6,825 nt of DNA from Bryobacterales bacterium (lineage in GTDB: Bacteria > Acidobacteriota > Terriglobia > Bryobacterales > Bryobacteraceae): contig PLGA01000645.1 in NCBI GenBank assembly GCA_003139735.1, positions 2,671 to 9,495 of the forward strand, written 5' to 3'. Of this stretch, positions 1 to 5,928 are shown in pieces (the stretch's first letter is position 1; each line of letters opens with the position of its first letter). A program made the position numbers and the translations under genes. A model generated the notes under the pieces. The model did no database searches. It was not told where the DNA came from and was given only the letters and a program-made list of their open reading frames with translations.

Positions 1-141
<141 letters not shown>

Positions 142-144
142 GCC

Positions 145-438
145 ATGGGCAGATCAGTCGCGAAGGGACCGTTTATCGATACGCATCTCGAAGCCAAGAT
201 GGCGGTGCTGGCCGCCGCCAACGAGAAGAAGGTGGTCCGCACCTGGTCGCGGCGCTCCACCATTCTTCCGGAGTTCGTCGGGTATACCATCGCGGTCCAC
301 AACGGCAAGAAGTTCATTCCGGTGTACATCACCGAGAATATGGTGGGTCACAAACTCGGCGAGTTCTCCCCCACCAGGATATTTAAAGGCCATTCGGTGA
401 AGGCAGCCACGGAGAAAACGGCTAAGCCGGCGGCATAA
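145..438 (+). CDS. rpsS: 30S ribosomal protein S19
   Basis: The 97-residue product matches S19 throughout: [10 protein letters not shown] at the start, [14 protein letters not shown] (33–46), [10 protein letters not shown] (51–60), and the signature [15 protein letters not shown] (64–78) with GH at 82–83. S19 forms a complex with S13 in the head of the small subunit and contacts the A-site region of 16S rRNA. It is slightly longer than the usual 92–93 residues because of a short Lys/Ala/Thr tail after residue 84. The ATG at 145 is chosen because the protein begins exactly at the family N-terminus and AGAGG lies 6 nt upstream inside rplB. It sits between rplB and rplV in the usual order, with 10 nt to the next start. 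Confidence 0.97.
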   Translation: MGRSVAKGPFIDTHLEAKMAVLAAANEKKVVRTWSRRSTILPEFVGYTIAVHNGKKFIPVYITENMVGHKLGEFSPTRIFKGHSVKAATEKTAKPAA

Positions 439-448
439 CGAGGCAAGC

Positions 449-802
449 ATGGAACCCAACACCCCAGTCAAAGCGGAAGCCAGATACATACGGGTCTCCC
501 CGCAAAAGGCGCGTCTGGTCGTGGATATGATCCGCGGCATGCAGGCGGGAGACGCCTTGAGCCGGCTGCGCAGCGTCAATAAGCGCATCGCGCCCACCGT
601 GGAGAAGGTGCTGCAATCGGCCATCGCCAACGCCACCAACCGGTTCGAGGACCTGGACGTGGACCGCCTGTTTGTATCGGAGGCGTACGTGAACGAAGGC
701 CCGCGCATGAAGCGCGTTCGGCCCGCCCCGATGGGCCGCGCCTACCGCATCCAGCGCCGTTCGGCGCATATCGTGATTAAGGTGACGGAGAAGGAAGCAT
801 AG
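449..802 (+). CDS. rplV: 50S ribosomal protein L22
   Basis: The 117-residue product has the L22 fold sequence: YIRVSPQKARLVVDMIRG (13–30), a central helix with VLQSAIANA (54–62), and VSEAYVNEGP (76–85). The basic extended hairpin follows as RMKRVRPAPMGRAYRIQRR (86–104), ending with SAHI. L22 binds several 23S rRNA domains. Its hairpin lines the nascent-peptide exit tunnel, and changes there are known in other bacteria to affect macrolide sensitivity. The hairpin looks complete here, with no insertion or deletion visible. The start at 449 has GAGG at 440–443, 5 nt upstream, just past the rpsS stop. Its stop codon TAG (800–802) directly abuts the rpsC ATG, which implies coupled translation. Confidence 0.97.
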   Translation: MEPNTPVKAEARYIRVSPQKARLVVDMIRGMQAGDALSRLRSVNKRIAPTVEKVLQSAIANATNRFEDLDVDRLFVSEAYVNEGPRMKRVRPAPMGRAYRIQRRSAHIVIKVTEKEA

Positions 803-1777
803 ATGGGACAGAAAGTTCATCCGTATGGATTCCGGCTGGGCTTCAATAAGCCCTGGCGCTCGCGCTGGTTCGCCAAGCACGGCTACGCCAAACTGCTGCA
901 GGAAGACCTGGAGCTGAAGGAAGGGCTGCGCGACCGGTTGAAATCGGCCGGGGTCAGCGCCATCGAAGTGGACCGGCCCGGCAACAAGCTGCGCGTCACC
1001 ATCCGCACGTCGCGGCCCGGCATTATCATCGGCCGCAAGGGCGCGGAGATCGAGAAGCTGAAGCAGGACATGGCCAAGCGCACCAAGCGCGAGGTGTTCA
1101 TCGACATCCAGGAAGTGCACAAGCCGGAGCTGGACGCTCAGTTGGTGTCGGAATCCATCGCCTTGCAGCTCGAAAAGCGCGTGGCGTTCCGGCGGGCCAT
1201 GCGCAAGGCCGTGGATTCGGCGTTGCGCTTCGGCTGCAAGGGCATCAAGGTGCGCGTGTCGGGGCGTTTGAACGGCGCCGAAATCGCGCGCAGCGAATGG
1301 TACCTGCAAGGCCAGCTTCCCCTGCACACCCTGCGCGCCGATATCGACTACGGCTTCGCCGAGGCGCACACCACCTATGGAGTGATCGGCATCAAGGCCT
1401 GGCTCTACAAGGGCGAGATTCTGGATCTGACCAAGCGGCGCGGCGGATTTCTGAACGATCCGGAACCGCGCCGGGATCTGCGCGACCGCCGCGAGCGCAC
1501 CGACCGCGGCGACCGCGGAGGCAGGGGCAGGGACCGCGAGCGCGCCCCCGAGCACGCCCCCATGGCGCCGCCCGCACCGGCTGTGGAAACCGCCGGCCCG
1601 GCGACGCAGACCGCGCCTCAGGATTTGCCGCGGCCCGCCGCCCGCGCGGCTACGCCCATTCTGCCGCCGCTCATGTCGCCGCAGCAGCCCTCATGGAAAC
1701 AGGAAGCGCGGCAGGAGACCCAGCCGGCGCCCGCCGAGAAGCCGGAACCCGAGAAGCCGGAAGGCGACAACTCGTAA
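803..1777 (+). CDS. rpsC: 30S ribosomal protein S3 with long disordered C-terminal tail
   Basis: Residues 1–~206 are a normal S3: [13 protein letters not shown] at the N-terminus, a type-2 KH domain with the GxxG loop GRKG (77–80), RRAMRKAV (130–137), [13 protein letters not shown] (153–165), and [14 protein letters not shown] (193–206). S3 sits at the mRNA entry channel in the 30S head and takes part in mRNA unwinding and binding. The protein is 324 residues long, against roughly 210–240 in most bacteria. The excess is a tail of two parts: an Arg/Asp/Gly-rich block (about 218–248, [19 protein letters not shown]) and then a Pro/Ala/Glu-rich block to the end. Both are low-complexity and probably disordered. 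The reading frame is uninterrupted and GC-rich to the TAA at 1775–1777. The start abuts the rplV stop and has AAGGA at 791–795. Confidence 0.97.
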   Translation: MGQKVHPYGFRLGFNKPWRSRWFAKHGYAKLLQEDLELKEGLRDRLKSAGVSAIEVDRPGNKLRVTIRTSRPGIIIGRKGAEIEKLKQDMAKRTKREVFIDIQEVHKPELDAQLVSESIALQLEKRVAFRRAMRKAVDSALRFGCKGIKVRVSGRLNGAEIARSEWYLQGQLPLHTLRADIDYGFAEAHTTYGVIGIKAWLYKGEILDLTKRRGGFLNDPEPRRDLRDRRERTDRGDRGGRGRDRERAPEHAPMAPPAPAVETAGPATQTAPQDLPRPAARAATPILPPLMSPQQPSWKQEARQETQPAPAEKPEPEKPEGDNS

Positions 1778-1795
1778 CGAGGAGAGCGAACCGCC

Positions 1796-2212
<417 letters not shown>

Positions 2213-2216
2213 CGAT

Positions 2217-2432
2217 ATGAAGGCCCAGAAGGTGCGCGACCTTGACAATAACGAACTGCGGCAGCAGTTGAGTGAAATGGACGAGCAGATCTTCCGTCTA
2301 CGGTTTCAGATGCCCCTGGGGCAGATGGACGGGCTGAAGAAGGTGCGCGCAATGAGGAAGGATCGCGCCCGCATCCATACCATTTTGCGCGAGCGGGAGG
2401 GTCTCTCTCAGGCCCCCGCGGAGAAAAAGTAA
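2217..2432 (+). CDS. rpmC: 50S ribosomal protein L29
   Basis: The 71-residue product is the two-helix L29: an N-terminal helix beginning [18 protein letters not shown], then a [20 protein letters not shown] segment with the characteristic RF(Q)..G(Q) turn, then [16 protein letters not shown]29 binds 23S rRNA beside the exit tunnel next to L23 and helps form the docking site for trigger factor and SRP. I set the start at ATG 2217, because the longer open frame reaching back into rplP has no L29 similarity. GGAG at 2206–2209 lies 7 nt upstream, inside the last codons of rplP. The stop at 2430–2432 is followed by one base and then the rpsQ ATG. A short tail (SQAPAEKK) follows the second helix. 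Confidence 0.95.
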   Translation: MKAQKVRDLDNNELRQQLSEMDEQIFRLRFQMPLGQMDGLKKVRAMRKDRARIHTILREREGLSQAPAEKK

Positions 2433-2433
2433 C

Positions 2434-2742
2434 ATGGCCGAACAGGAAGCCAAGCAGGGATTCAAGAACGAGAAGGTCGGCGAGGTGGTTTCCACCAGGA
2501 TGGCAAAGACCATCGTGGTCGAGGTGAGCCGCCGCGTGCCGCACCCGCTCTACAAGCGCATCATTGGCAAGCGCAAGAAGTTCTACGCCCACGACGAAGA
2601 AGGCTCCGCGAAGACGGGCGACATCGTGCGCATCGTGGAGTGCCGGCCCCTGAGCAAGCTGAAGCGTTGGCGCTTGGCCGACGTCGTCCGGCGGGCCGCC
2701 CAGGTGGGAGCGCCGCCGGTGGATTTGGACGTGAAGATTTAG
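2434..2742 (+). CDS. rpsQ: 30S ribosomal protein S17
   Basis: The product has the OB-fold S17 sequence: [20 protein letters not shown] (15–34), [19 protein letters not shown] (37–55), [20 protein letters not shown] (62–81). S17 is a primary 16S rRNA-binding protein that organises the 5' domain of the small subunit. At 102 residues it exceeds the usual 80–90: about ten residues precede the conserved core, and the C-terminus runs on after KRWRL as [19 protein letters not shown]. The tail could be a real extension, as the frame and GC pattern continue to the TAG at 2740–2742. The ATG at 2434 is 1 nt after the rpmC stop, with GGAG at 2420–2423. It is the last gene before the 102-nt gap, and in E. 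coli the S10 operon ends with this gene. Confidence 0.96.
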   Translation: MAEQEAKQGFKNEKVGEVVSTRMAKTIVVEVSRRVPHPLYKRIIGKRKKFYAHDEEGSAKTGDIVRIVECRPLSKLKRWRLADVVRRAAQVGAPPVDLDVKI

Positions 2743-2753
2743 AACGGAGGCCA

Positions 2754-2822
2754 GGGACCGGGGGTCAGGGGCGGGGGAAAAGCGTCAGCGGCGCTCTTCC
2801 CCCGGTCCCGGGCCCCCGACCC
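2754..2822 (+). repeat. Long imperfect hairpin, inverted G-tract/C-tract arrays
   Basis: The inner stem pairs 2773–2784 with 2792–2803: five G–C pairs, two A–T pairs, one A·C mismatch (2780/2796), then four more pairs, closing a 7-nt loop. The outer stem can continue by C2772–G2804, GGG of 2768–2771 with CCC 2807–2809, CGGGGG (2759–2764) with CCCCCG (2813–2818), and GGG 2754–2756 with CCC 2820–2822, separated by small internal loops. Pairing was done by hand; no folding energy was computed. It could be an mRNA-stability or processing structure, a Rho-independent-like pause site lacking a U-tract, or a copy of a dispersed intergenic repeat. Confidence 0.7.
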
Positions 2823-2830
2823 ACGGCCCC

Positions 2831-2835
2831 AGGAG
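2831..2835 (+). promoter_or_regulatory. Ribosome binding site of rplN
   Basis: AGGAG lies 9 nt before the rplN ATG and 8 nt downstream of the G/C hairpin. It is outside the stem as drawn, so the hairpin need not block initiation. Because rpsQ ends about 100 nt upstream, rplN is the one gene here that cannot rely on close translational coupling and needs its own SD. Confidence 0.75.
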
Positions 2836-2844
2836 CGAAGCGAC

Positions 2845-3213
2845 ATGATTGGAATGCGAACGATTCTCGAGGTGGCCGATAACTCCGGCGCGCGCAGGCT
2901 CTCTTGCATCCTGCCGCGCGGCGGCGACCTCGGTCTGCGCGCCGGACTCGGCGACGTGGTCACCGCCGCCGTGAAGGAGGCTGCTCCGGATTCGGCCATC
3001 AAGAAGGGGAAAGTGGTGCGCTGCGTGATCGTCCGCATGCGCAAGGAAACCCGGCGTAAGGACGGCACCTACATCCGCTTCGATTCGAACGCCGCGGTGC
3101 TCATCAGCGACGTGGGCGAACCGGTCGGAACGCGCGTATTCGGTCCGGTTGCCAGGGAATTGCGCGAGAAGCGATTCATGAAGATCGTTTCGCTGGCGCC
3201 GGAGGTCATCTGA
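2845..3213 (+). CDS. rplN: 50S ribosomal protein L14
   Basis: The 122-residue product has the standard L14 length and sequence: [21 protein letters not shown] (1–21), [11 protein letters not shown] (36–46), [22 protein letters not shown] (53–74), FDSNAAVLI (79–87), [14 protein letters not shown] (95–108), [12 protein letters not shown] at the end. L14 sits on the subunit interface, contacts 16S rRNA helix 14 in bridge B8, and is the docking site for the silencing factor RsfS. The ATG at 2845 follows AGGAG at 2831–2835. The gene opens the spc-type half of the cluster. Its TGA overlaps the rplX ATG by one base (TGATG, 3211–3215). Confidence 0.97.
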   Translation: MIGMRTILEVADNSGARRLSCILPRGGDLGLRAGLGDVVTAAVKEAAPDSAIKKGKVVRCVIVRMRKETRRKDGTYIRFDSNAAVLISDVGEPVGTRVFGPVARELREKRFMKIVSLAPEVI

Positions 3214-3584
3214 TGCCTGCCGCGCACAAGAAACCTACCGCGCCGGTTCGCGTGGATTTCAAGAAGGAAGACACCGTCAAGGTGATCACGGGCCGCGATA
3301 AGGGCAAGACGGGCCGCGTGCTGCGGGTGGACCGGGAAACCGGCAAGTTGCTGGTAGAGCATGTGATGATGATCAAGCGCCACACCCGCCCCAACCCAGG
3401 CAAGCAGATCAAGGGCGGCATCGCGGAACGGGAAAGCGCCATACCGGCTTCCAACGTGATGGTGGTTTGCCCCGCCTGCAGCAAGGCTACGCGCATCGGG
3501 CATCATGTCGATGCGCTCGCCGGCGGCAAGGTCCGCCGCAGCAGGGTCTGCCGCAAGTGCGGTCAGACGCTCGACGCTAAGTGA
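3213..3584 (+). CDS. rplX: 50S ribosomal protein L24, cysteine-bearing form
   Basis: The 123-residue product has a KOW domain (about 17–50, including [19 protein letters not shown]), the rRNA-binding segment [21 protein letters not shown] (50–70), and a C-terminal part with two Cys pairs, CPAC (86–89) and CRKC (113–116). L24 is an early assembly protein that binds 23S rRNA domain I and lies by the tunnel exit. The four cysteines could hold zinc, as in the cysteine-containing L24 form of many bacteria. The N-terminus has about 10 residues ([10 protein letters not shown]) before the usual start, making it longer than the common ~105 residues. Start: the ATG overlaps the rplN stop, with GGAGG at 3201–3205. 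The first stop is at 3582–3584. Confidence 0.96.
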   Translation: MPAAHKKPTAPVRVDFKKEDTVKVITGRDKGKTGRVLRVDRETGKLLVEHVMMIKRHTRPNPGKQIKGGIAERESAIPASNVMVVCPACSKATRIGHHVDALAGGKVRRSRVCRKCGQTLDAK

Positions 3585-3591
3585 GGATTTC

Positions 3592-4134
3592 ATGGCTGCA
3601 CGATTGAGAGAGCAATACCGGCAAAAGGTGGTCCCCGCGCTCACCAAGGAATTCGGCTACAAGAACGTGATGGCCGTTCCCAGGATCGAGAAGATTTCGA
3701 TTAATATCGGGCTGGGCGAAGCCACCCAGAACGCCAAGCTGATGGATGGCGCCCTCAACGAGCTCGGCCAGATCGCCGGCCAGAAGCCCGTCATCACCAA
3801 GGCGGCCAAGTCCATCTCGCAGTTCAAACTGCGCGAGGGCCAGGCGATTGGCTGCATGGTCACTCTGCGCGGCGACCGCATGTACGAGTTTTTCGACCGG
3901 CTGGTCAACGTGGCGCTGCCCCGCGTGCGCGACTTTCGCGGCATTTCCAGCAAGTCGTTCGACGGACGGGGCAACTACACCCTGGGCGTCAAGGATCAGT
4001 TGATTTTTCCGGAAATCGATTACGCCAAAGTGGAAAAGACCAAGGGAATGAATATTTCCATCACCACCACGGCCCGCACCGACGCGGAAGGCGTGGCGCT
4101 GCTGCGTCAGATGGGGATGCCGTTCCGGCAATAG
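3592..4134 (+). CDS. rplE: 50S ribosomal protein L5
   Basis: The 180-residue product matches bacterial L5 in length and sequence: [21 protein letters not shown] (5–25), [16 protein letters not shown] (29–44), [20 protein letters not shown] (63–83), [19 protein letters not shown] (101–119), [20 protein letters not shown] (123–142), and [10 protein letters not shown] (152–161). L5 binds 5S rRNA, together with L18 and L25-type proteins, in the central protuberance and contacts P-site tRNA and S13. I start at ATG 3592, not at the upstream in-frame ATG at 3505, because the latter lies inside rplX and adds no L5 sequence. GAGG (3583–3586) gives a 5-nt spacing. Only 7 nt separate it from rplX. Confidence 0.97.
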   Translation: MAARLREQYRQKVVPALTKEFGYKNVMAVPRIEKISINIGLGEATQNAKLMDGALNELGQIAGQKPVITKAAKSISQFKLREGQAIGCMVTLRGDRMYEFFDRLVNVALPRVRDFRGISSKSFDGRGNYTLGVKDQLIFPEIDYAKVEKTKGMNISITTTARTDAEGVALLRQMGMPFRQ

Positions 4135-4152
4135 AGGAGAAGCAGAGAAAAC

Positions 4153-4392
4153 ATGGCCACCACCGCCAAAATCGCAAAAGACCTGAAGTTGGAAAAAATC
4201 CGCCATGCATCCCAATTGCTCAAGGCGGAGAAGAAGCCCGGAATCGACATGCTGCCGACCCGCCATCGCAACCGCTGCTGGCGATGCGGCCGCCCGCGCG
4301 CCTTCCTCCGCAAGTTCGGCATTTGCCGTCTGTGCTTCCGCCAACTCGCCCTCAATGGCGAGATTCCCGGCGTGATCAAGGCTAGCTGGTAG
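4153..4392 (+). CDS. rpsN: 30S ribosomal protein S14, zinc-cysteine type with extended N-terminus
   Basis: The 79-residue product ends with the hallmark of the zinc-binding S14 form: [20 protein letters not shown] then [19 protein letters not shown]. The cysteines are at 42, 45, 58 and 61 in the CxxC…CxxC arrangement. S14 is in the 30S head near S3 and S10 and is a late-assembling protein. The usual zinc form is about 61 residues, with some 23 residues before the first cysteine. Here there are 41, including [19 protein letters not shown]. The cysteine-free long form is about 89–101, so this protein is intermediate in length. The ATG at 4153 is preferred: AGGAG is at 4135–4139, though 13 nt away. 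The next in-frame ATG (4249) would leave only 47 residues. Confidence 0.94.
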   Translation: MATTAKIAKDLKLEKIRHASQLLKAEKKPGIDMLPTRHRNRCWRCGRPRAFLRKFGICRLCFRQLALNGEIPGVIKASW

Positions 4393-4407
4393 CGAAGTAG
4401 GAGAATT

Positions 4408-4803
4408 ATGACGAGCGATCCCATTGCCGACATGCTGACTCGCGTGCGCAACGCGATCCAGGCTCGCCACCCCAAGGTGGACGTGCCGGCCTCCAATTTG
4501 AAGGCGGAAATCGCGCGCATTCTGAAGGAAGAAGGCTACATTGCCAACTTCAAGGTGGCCGAAGAAGGCGTGAAGAAGACCATCAAGATTTATCTGAAGT
4601 ACAGCGCCGCCAATGCCCCGGTCATCTCCGCCATCGAACGGGTTTCCCGGCCTGGACGACGCGTGTACGTCGGCCAGACCGATATCCCGCGCGTGCTGGG
4701 CGGGCTCGGAATCAACATTCTGACCACCCCGCGCGGCGTCATGACCGGCCGCGACGCCCATAAGGAGCATCTCGGCGGCGAGATCCTCTGCCGGGTATGG
4801 TAG
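4408..4803 (+). CDS. rpsH: 30S ribosomal protein S8
   Basis: The 131-residue product has the normal S8 length. It begins MTSDPIADMLTRVRNAI, continues with EIARILKEEGYI (34–45), and has the C-terminal RNA-binding block: RPGRRVYVG (81–89), PRVLGGLGINILTTPRGVMT (94–113), and GGEILCRVW at the end. S8 is a primary 16S rRNA central-domain binder. In E. coli it also represses the spc operon by binding its mRNA near the rplX/rplE junction. Here that junction is only 7 nt and I did not identify an S8-type operator. The SD AGGAG (4399–4403) lies 4 nt before the ATG. In the usual order rplF would follow at once; here a small extra gene intervenes 4 nt downstream. Confidence 0.97.
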   Translation: MTSDPIADMLTRVRNAIQARHPKVDVPASNLKAEIARILKEEGYIANFKVAEEGVKKTIKIYLKYSAANAPVISAIERVSRPGRRVYVGQTDIPRVLGGLGINILTTPRGVMTGRDAHKEHLGGEILCRVW

Positions 4804-4807
4804 CGCG

Positions 4808-5023
4808 ATGACGGCCAAGGAACATCTGGATAAGCACGACCGCCAGATCGCCGCGATCCGCGCGCTGATGCAGGAGGGCGTACGGTTCATGATTGAAACG
4901 CGGAAGGACTTGCGCGCGATTGCGGCGATGCAGAAGCGCACCGACGCGAAGTTCGAGGCTCTGATCGACTCGCTGCGGCGTGGCGGCAATGGTCACGCCA
5001 AGGCACGCTTGGATATAGAGTAA
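4808..5023 (+). CDS. Small coiled-coil-like protein of unknown function between rpsH and rplF
   Basis: This 71-codon ORF fills almost all of the 229 nt between rpsH and rplF and matches no ribosomal protein. It has no signal peptide, no hydrophobic membrane segment and no cysteine. Nearly all of residues 5–57 look helical and highly charged. A seven-residue register is unbroken at positions 7, 14, 21, 28, 35, 42, 49 and 56 (L, I, M, M, L, Q, F, L), with I17, I38 and L52 at the +3 positions, which suggests a coiled coil. The C-terminus is RRGGNGHAKARLDIE. The ATG is 4 nt after the rpsH stop with no good SD, so it probably depends on coupling; its end supplies AAGG for rplF 9 nt later. Alanine codons favour GCG (6 of 11), whereas rpsH favours GCC, but numbers are small. 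From memory only, similar short proteins with a GGNGHxK tail occur in Solibacter-like Acidobacteriota. Function unknown. Confidence 0.75.
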   Translation: MTAKEHLDKHDRQIAAIRALMQEGVRFMIETRKDLRAIAAMQKRTDAKFEALIDSLRRGGNGHAKARLDIE

Positions 5024-5032
5024 GGTTCCATT

Positions 5033-5569
5033 ATGTCGAGAATTGGTAGAAAGCCGATCCCGCTGCCGAAGGGCGTGAAAGTGCAGATCGGCGAGCAACT
5101 CGAAGTGACCGGTCCCAAGGGCAAGCTTTTTGTGCCCATTCCGCCCGGCATTTCCATCGAAGAGACCGACGGAAGGCTCGACGTGAAGCGCGCCGGCGAC
5201 GAGCAGGCGGCGCTGCATGGACTCACGCGGGCGCTGGCCGCCAACGCCGTGCAGGGCGTGTCCACCGGGTTCGTTAAGGAGTTGGACATCGTCGGCATCG
5301 GCTACCGCGCCGACGTCAAAGGCAAGGTCGTCACCTTCACGCTGGGCTACTCGCACCCTATCGAGGTCCTGTTGCCCGACAGCGTGGACCTCAAGATCGA
5401 CAAGCAGACCCACCTGGTGCTGAGCGGGCACGACCGGCAGATGCTGGGACAGGTGGCGGCCAATATCCGTGCGCTGCGCAAGCCGGATCCTTATAAGAAT
5501 AAGGGCATCCGCTACACCGGCGAAGCGTTGCGCAAGAAGGTCGGCAAGACCGGGGCGAGCGCCAAATGA
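5033..5569 (+). CDS. rplF: 50S ribosomal protein L6
   Basis: The 178-residue product has L6 length and both duplicated domains: [17 protein letters not shown] (1–17), VTGPKGKL (25–32), the inter-domain [20 protein letters not shown] (71–90), YRA, and the C-terminal signature [11 protein letters not shown] (151–161) followed by [14 protein letters not shown]6 sits near the factor-binding site and contacts the sarcin–ricin loop region of 23S rRNA. The ATG at 5033 has only a weak SD (AAGG, 5022–5025, overlapping the stop of the preceding small ORF), so rplF translation may depend partly on ribosomes leaving that ORF. Its TGA overlaps the rplR ATG (ATGA, 5566–5569). Confidence 0.97.
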   Translation: MSRIGRKPIPLPKGVKVQIGEQLEVTGPKGKLFVPIPPGISIEETDGRLDVKRAGDEQAALHGLTRALAANAVQGVSTGFVKELDIVGIGYRADVKGKVVTFTLGYSHPIEVLLPDSVDLKIDKQTHLVLSGHDRQMLGQVAANIRALRKPDPYKNKGIRYTGEALRKKVGKTGASAK

Positions 5570-5925
5570 TTAAGAAAACCGAAAAGAAGGAAATTCGCAG
5601 CCGCGTTCACCGGCGCATCCGGCGCAAGCTGCGCGGCACGGCCGAACGCCCGCGCCTGGCGGTGTTCCGCAGCCTGGCGCATATTTACGCGCAGATCGTC
5701 GACGACGGCCAGAGCAAGACGCTGGTATCGGCATCTTCGGTCGACAAGGGCGTCAAGACCAAGGGCGGAAACGTGGCCGCGGCCAAGGCCATCGGCGCGC
5801 TGGTGGCTCAACGCGCCAAGGAGAAAGGCATCAGCCGCGTGGTTTTCGACCGCGGCGGCTTTCCGTATCACGGGCGCGTCAAAGCTCTCGCCGACGCGGC
5901 GCGGGCGGCGGGACTGGAGTTCTAA
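5566..5925 (+). CDS. rplR: 50S ribosomal protein L18
   Basis: The 119-residue product has the L18 pattern: a very basic N-terminus ([19 protein letters not shown]), [20 protein letters not shown] (29–48), [11 protein letters not shown], a helix [17 protein letters not shown], and [28 protein letters not shown] at the C-terminus. L18 binds 5S rRNA together with L5 (encoded upstream in this cluster) and anchors it in the central protuberance. Length is normal (about 115–120). The start is fixed by the 4-nt ATGA overlap with rplF; there is little SD beyond a GGGGCGAG stretch, so re-initiation after rplF is likely. The rpsE ATG follows 3 nt after its stop. Confidence 0.97.
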   Translation: MIKKTEKKEIRSRVHRRIRRKLRGTAERPRLAVFRSLAHIYAQIVDDGQSKTLVSASSVDKGVKTKGGNVAAAKAIGALVAQRAKEKGISRVVFDRGGFPYHGRVKALADAARAAGLEF

Positions 5926-5928
5926 TTC

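Larger units (their letters stand above)
2743..2844 (+). other. rpsQ–rplN intergenic region, G/C-tract inverted repeat
   Basis: This 102-nt gap is the only substantial non-coding stretch in the window. Reading along the + strand it has G-tracts at 2754–2756, 2760–2764, 2768–2771 and 2773–2777, and then C-tracts at 2799–2803, 2807–2809, 2813–2817 and 2820–2822. The two sets can pair in nested order to form a long imperfect hairpin around the loop 2785–2791. I see no run of T after the hairpin and no AT-rich -10 box. It is therefore neither a standard intrinsic terminator nor a recognisable promoter. The last 14 nt carry the SD for rplN (AGGAG, 2831–2835). It lies at the junction that separates the S10 and spc operons in E. 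coli. Confidence 0.75.

Noticed and set aside
422..1555. 377-codon minus-strand open frame over rplV and rpsC
   Set aside because: Same reason: antisense shadow of two certain genes, with a His/Ala/Leu-rich composition typical of antisense GC-rich frames.
2743..2844. Promoter or intrinsic terminator between rpsQ and rplN
   Set aside because: No TATAAT-like or TTGACA-like boxes are visible in this GC-rich stretch, and the hairpin is not followed by a T-run. A promoter of unusual type cannot be excluded without transcript mapping.
2640..2882. 80-codon + strand frame spanning the rpsQ–rplN gap
   Set aside because: It begins inside rpsQ and ends inside rplN, is Gly/Arg/Pro-rich through the repeat element, and has no SD; chance open frame in GC-rich DNA.
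3505..3591. Upstream in-frame ATG giving a 29-residue longer L5
   Set aside because: This segment overlaps rplX and encodes Ser/Ala-rich sequence absent from L5; the ATG at 3592 matches the family N-terminus.
3540..3640. S8 translational operator near the rplX/rplE junction, as in the E. coli spc mRNA
   Set aside because: The gap is only 7 nt and I could not identify the characteristic S8-binding helix by eye; no support from sequence alone.
3577..4989. 470-codon open frame on the minus strand across rplE, rpsN, rpsH and the small ORF
   Set aside because: It lies wholly antisense to well-recognised ribosomal protein genes, has no recognisable domain, and is expected from the high third-position GC bias, which removes stop codons on the opposite strand.
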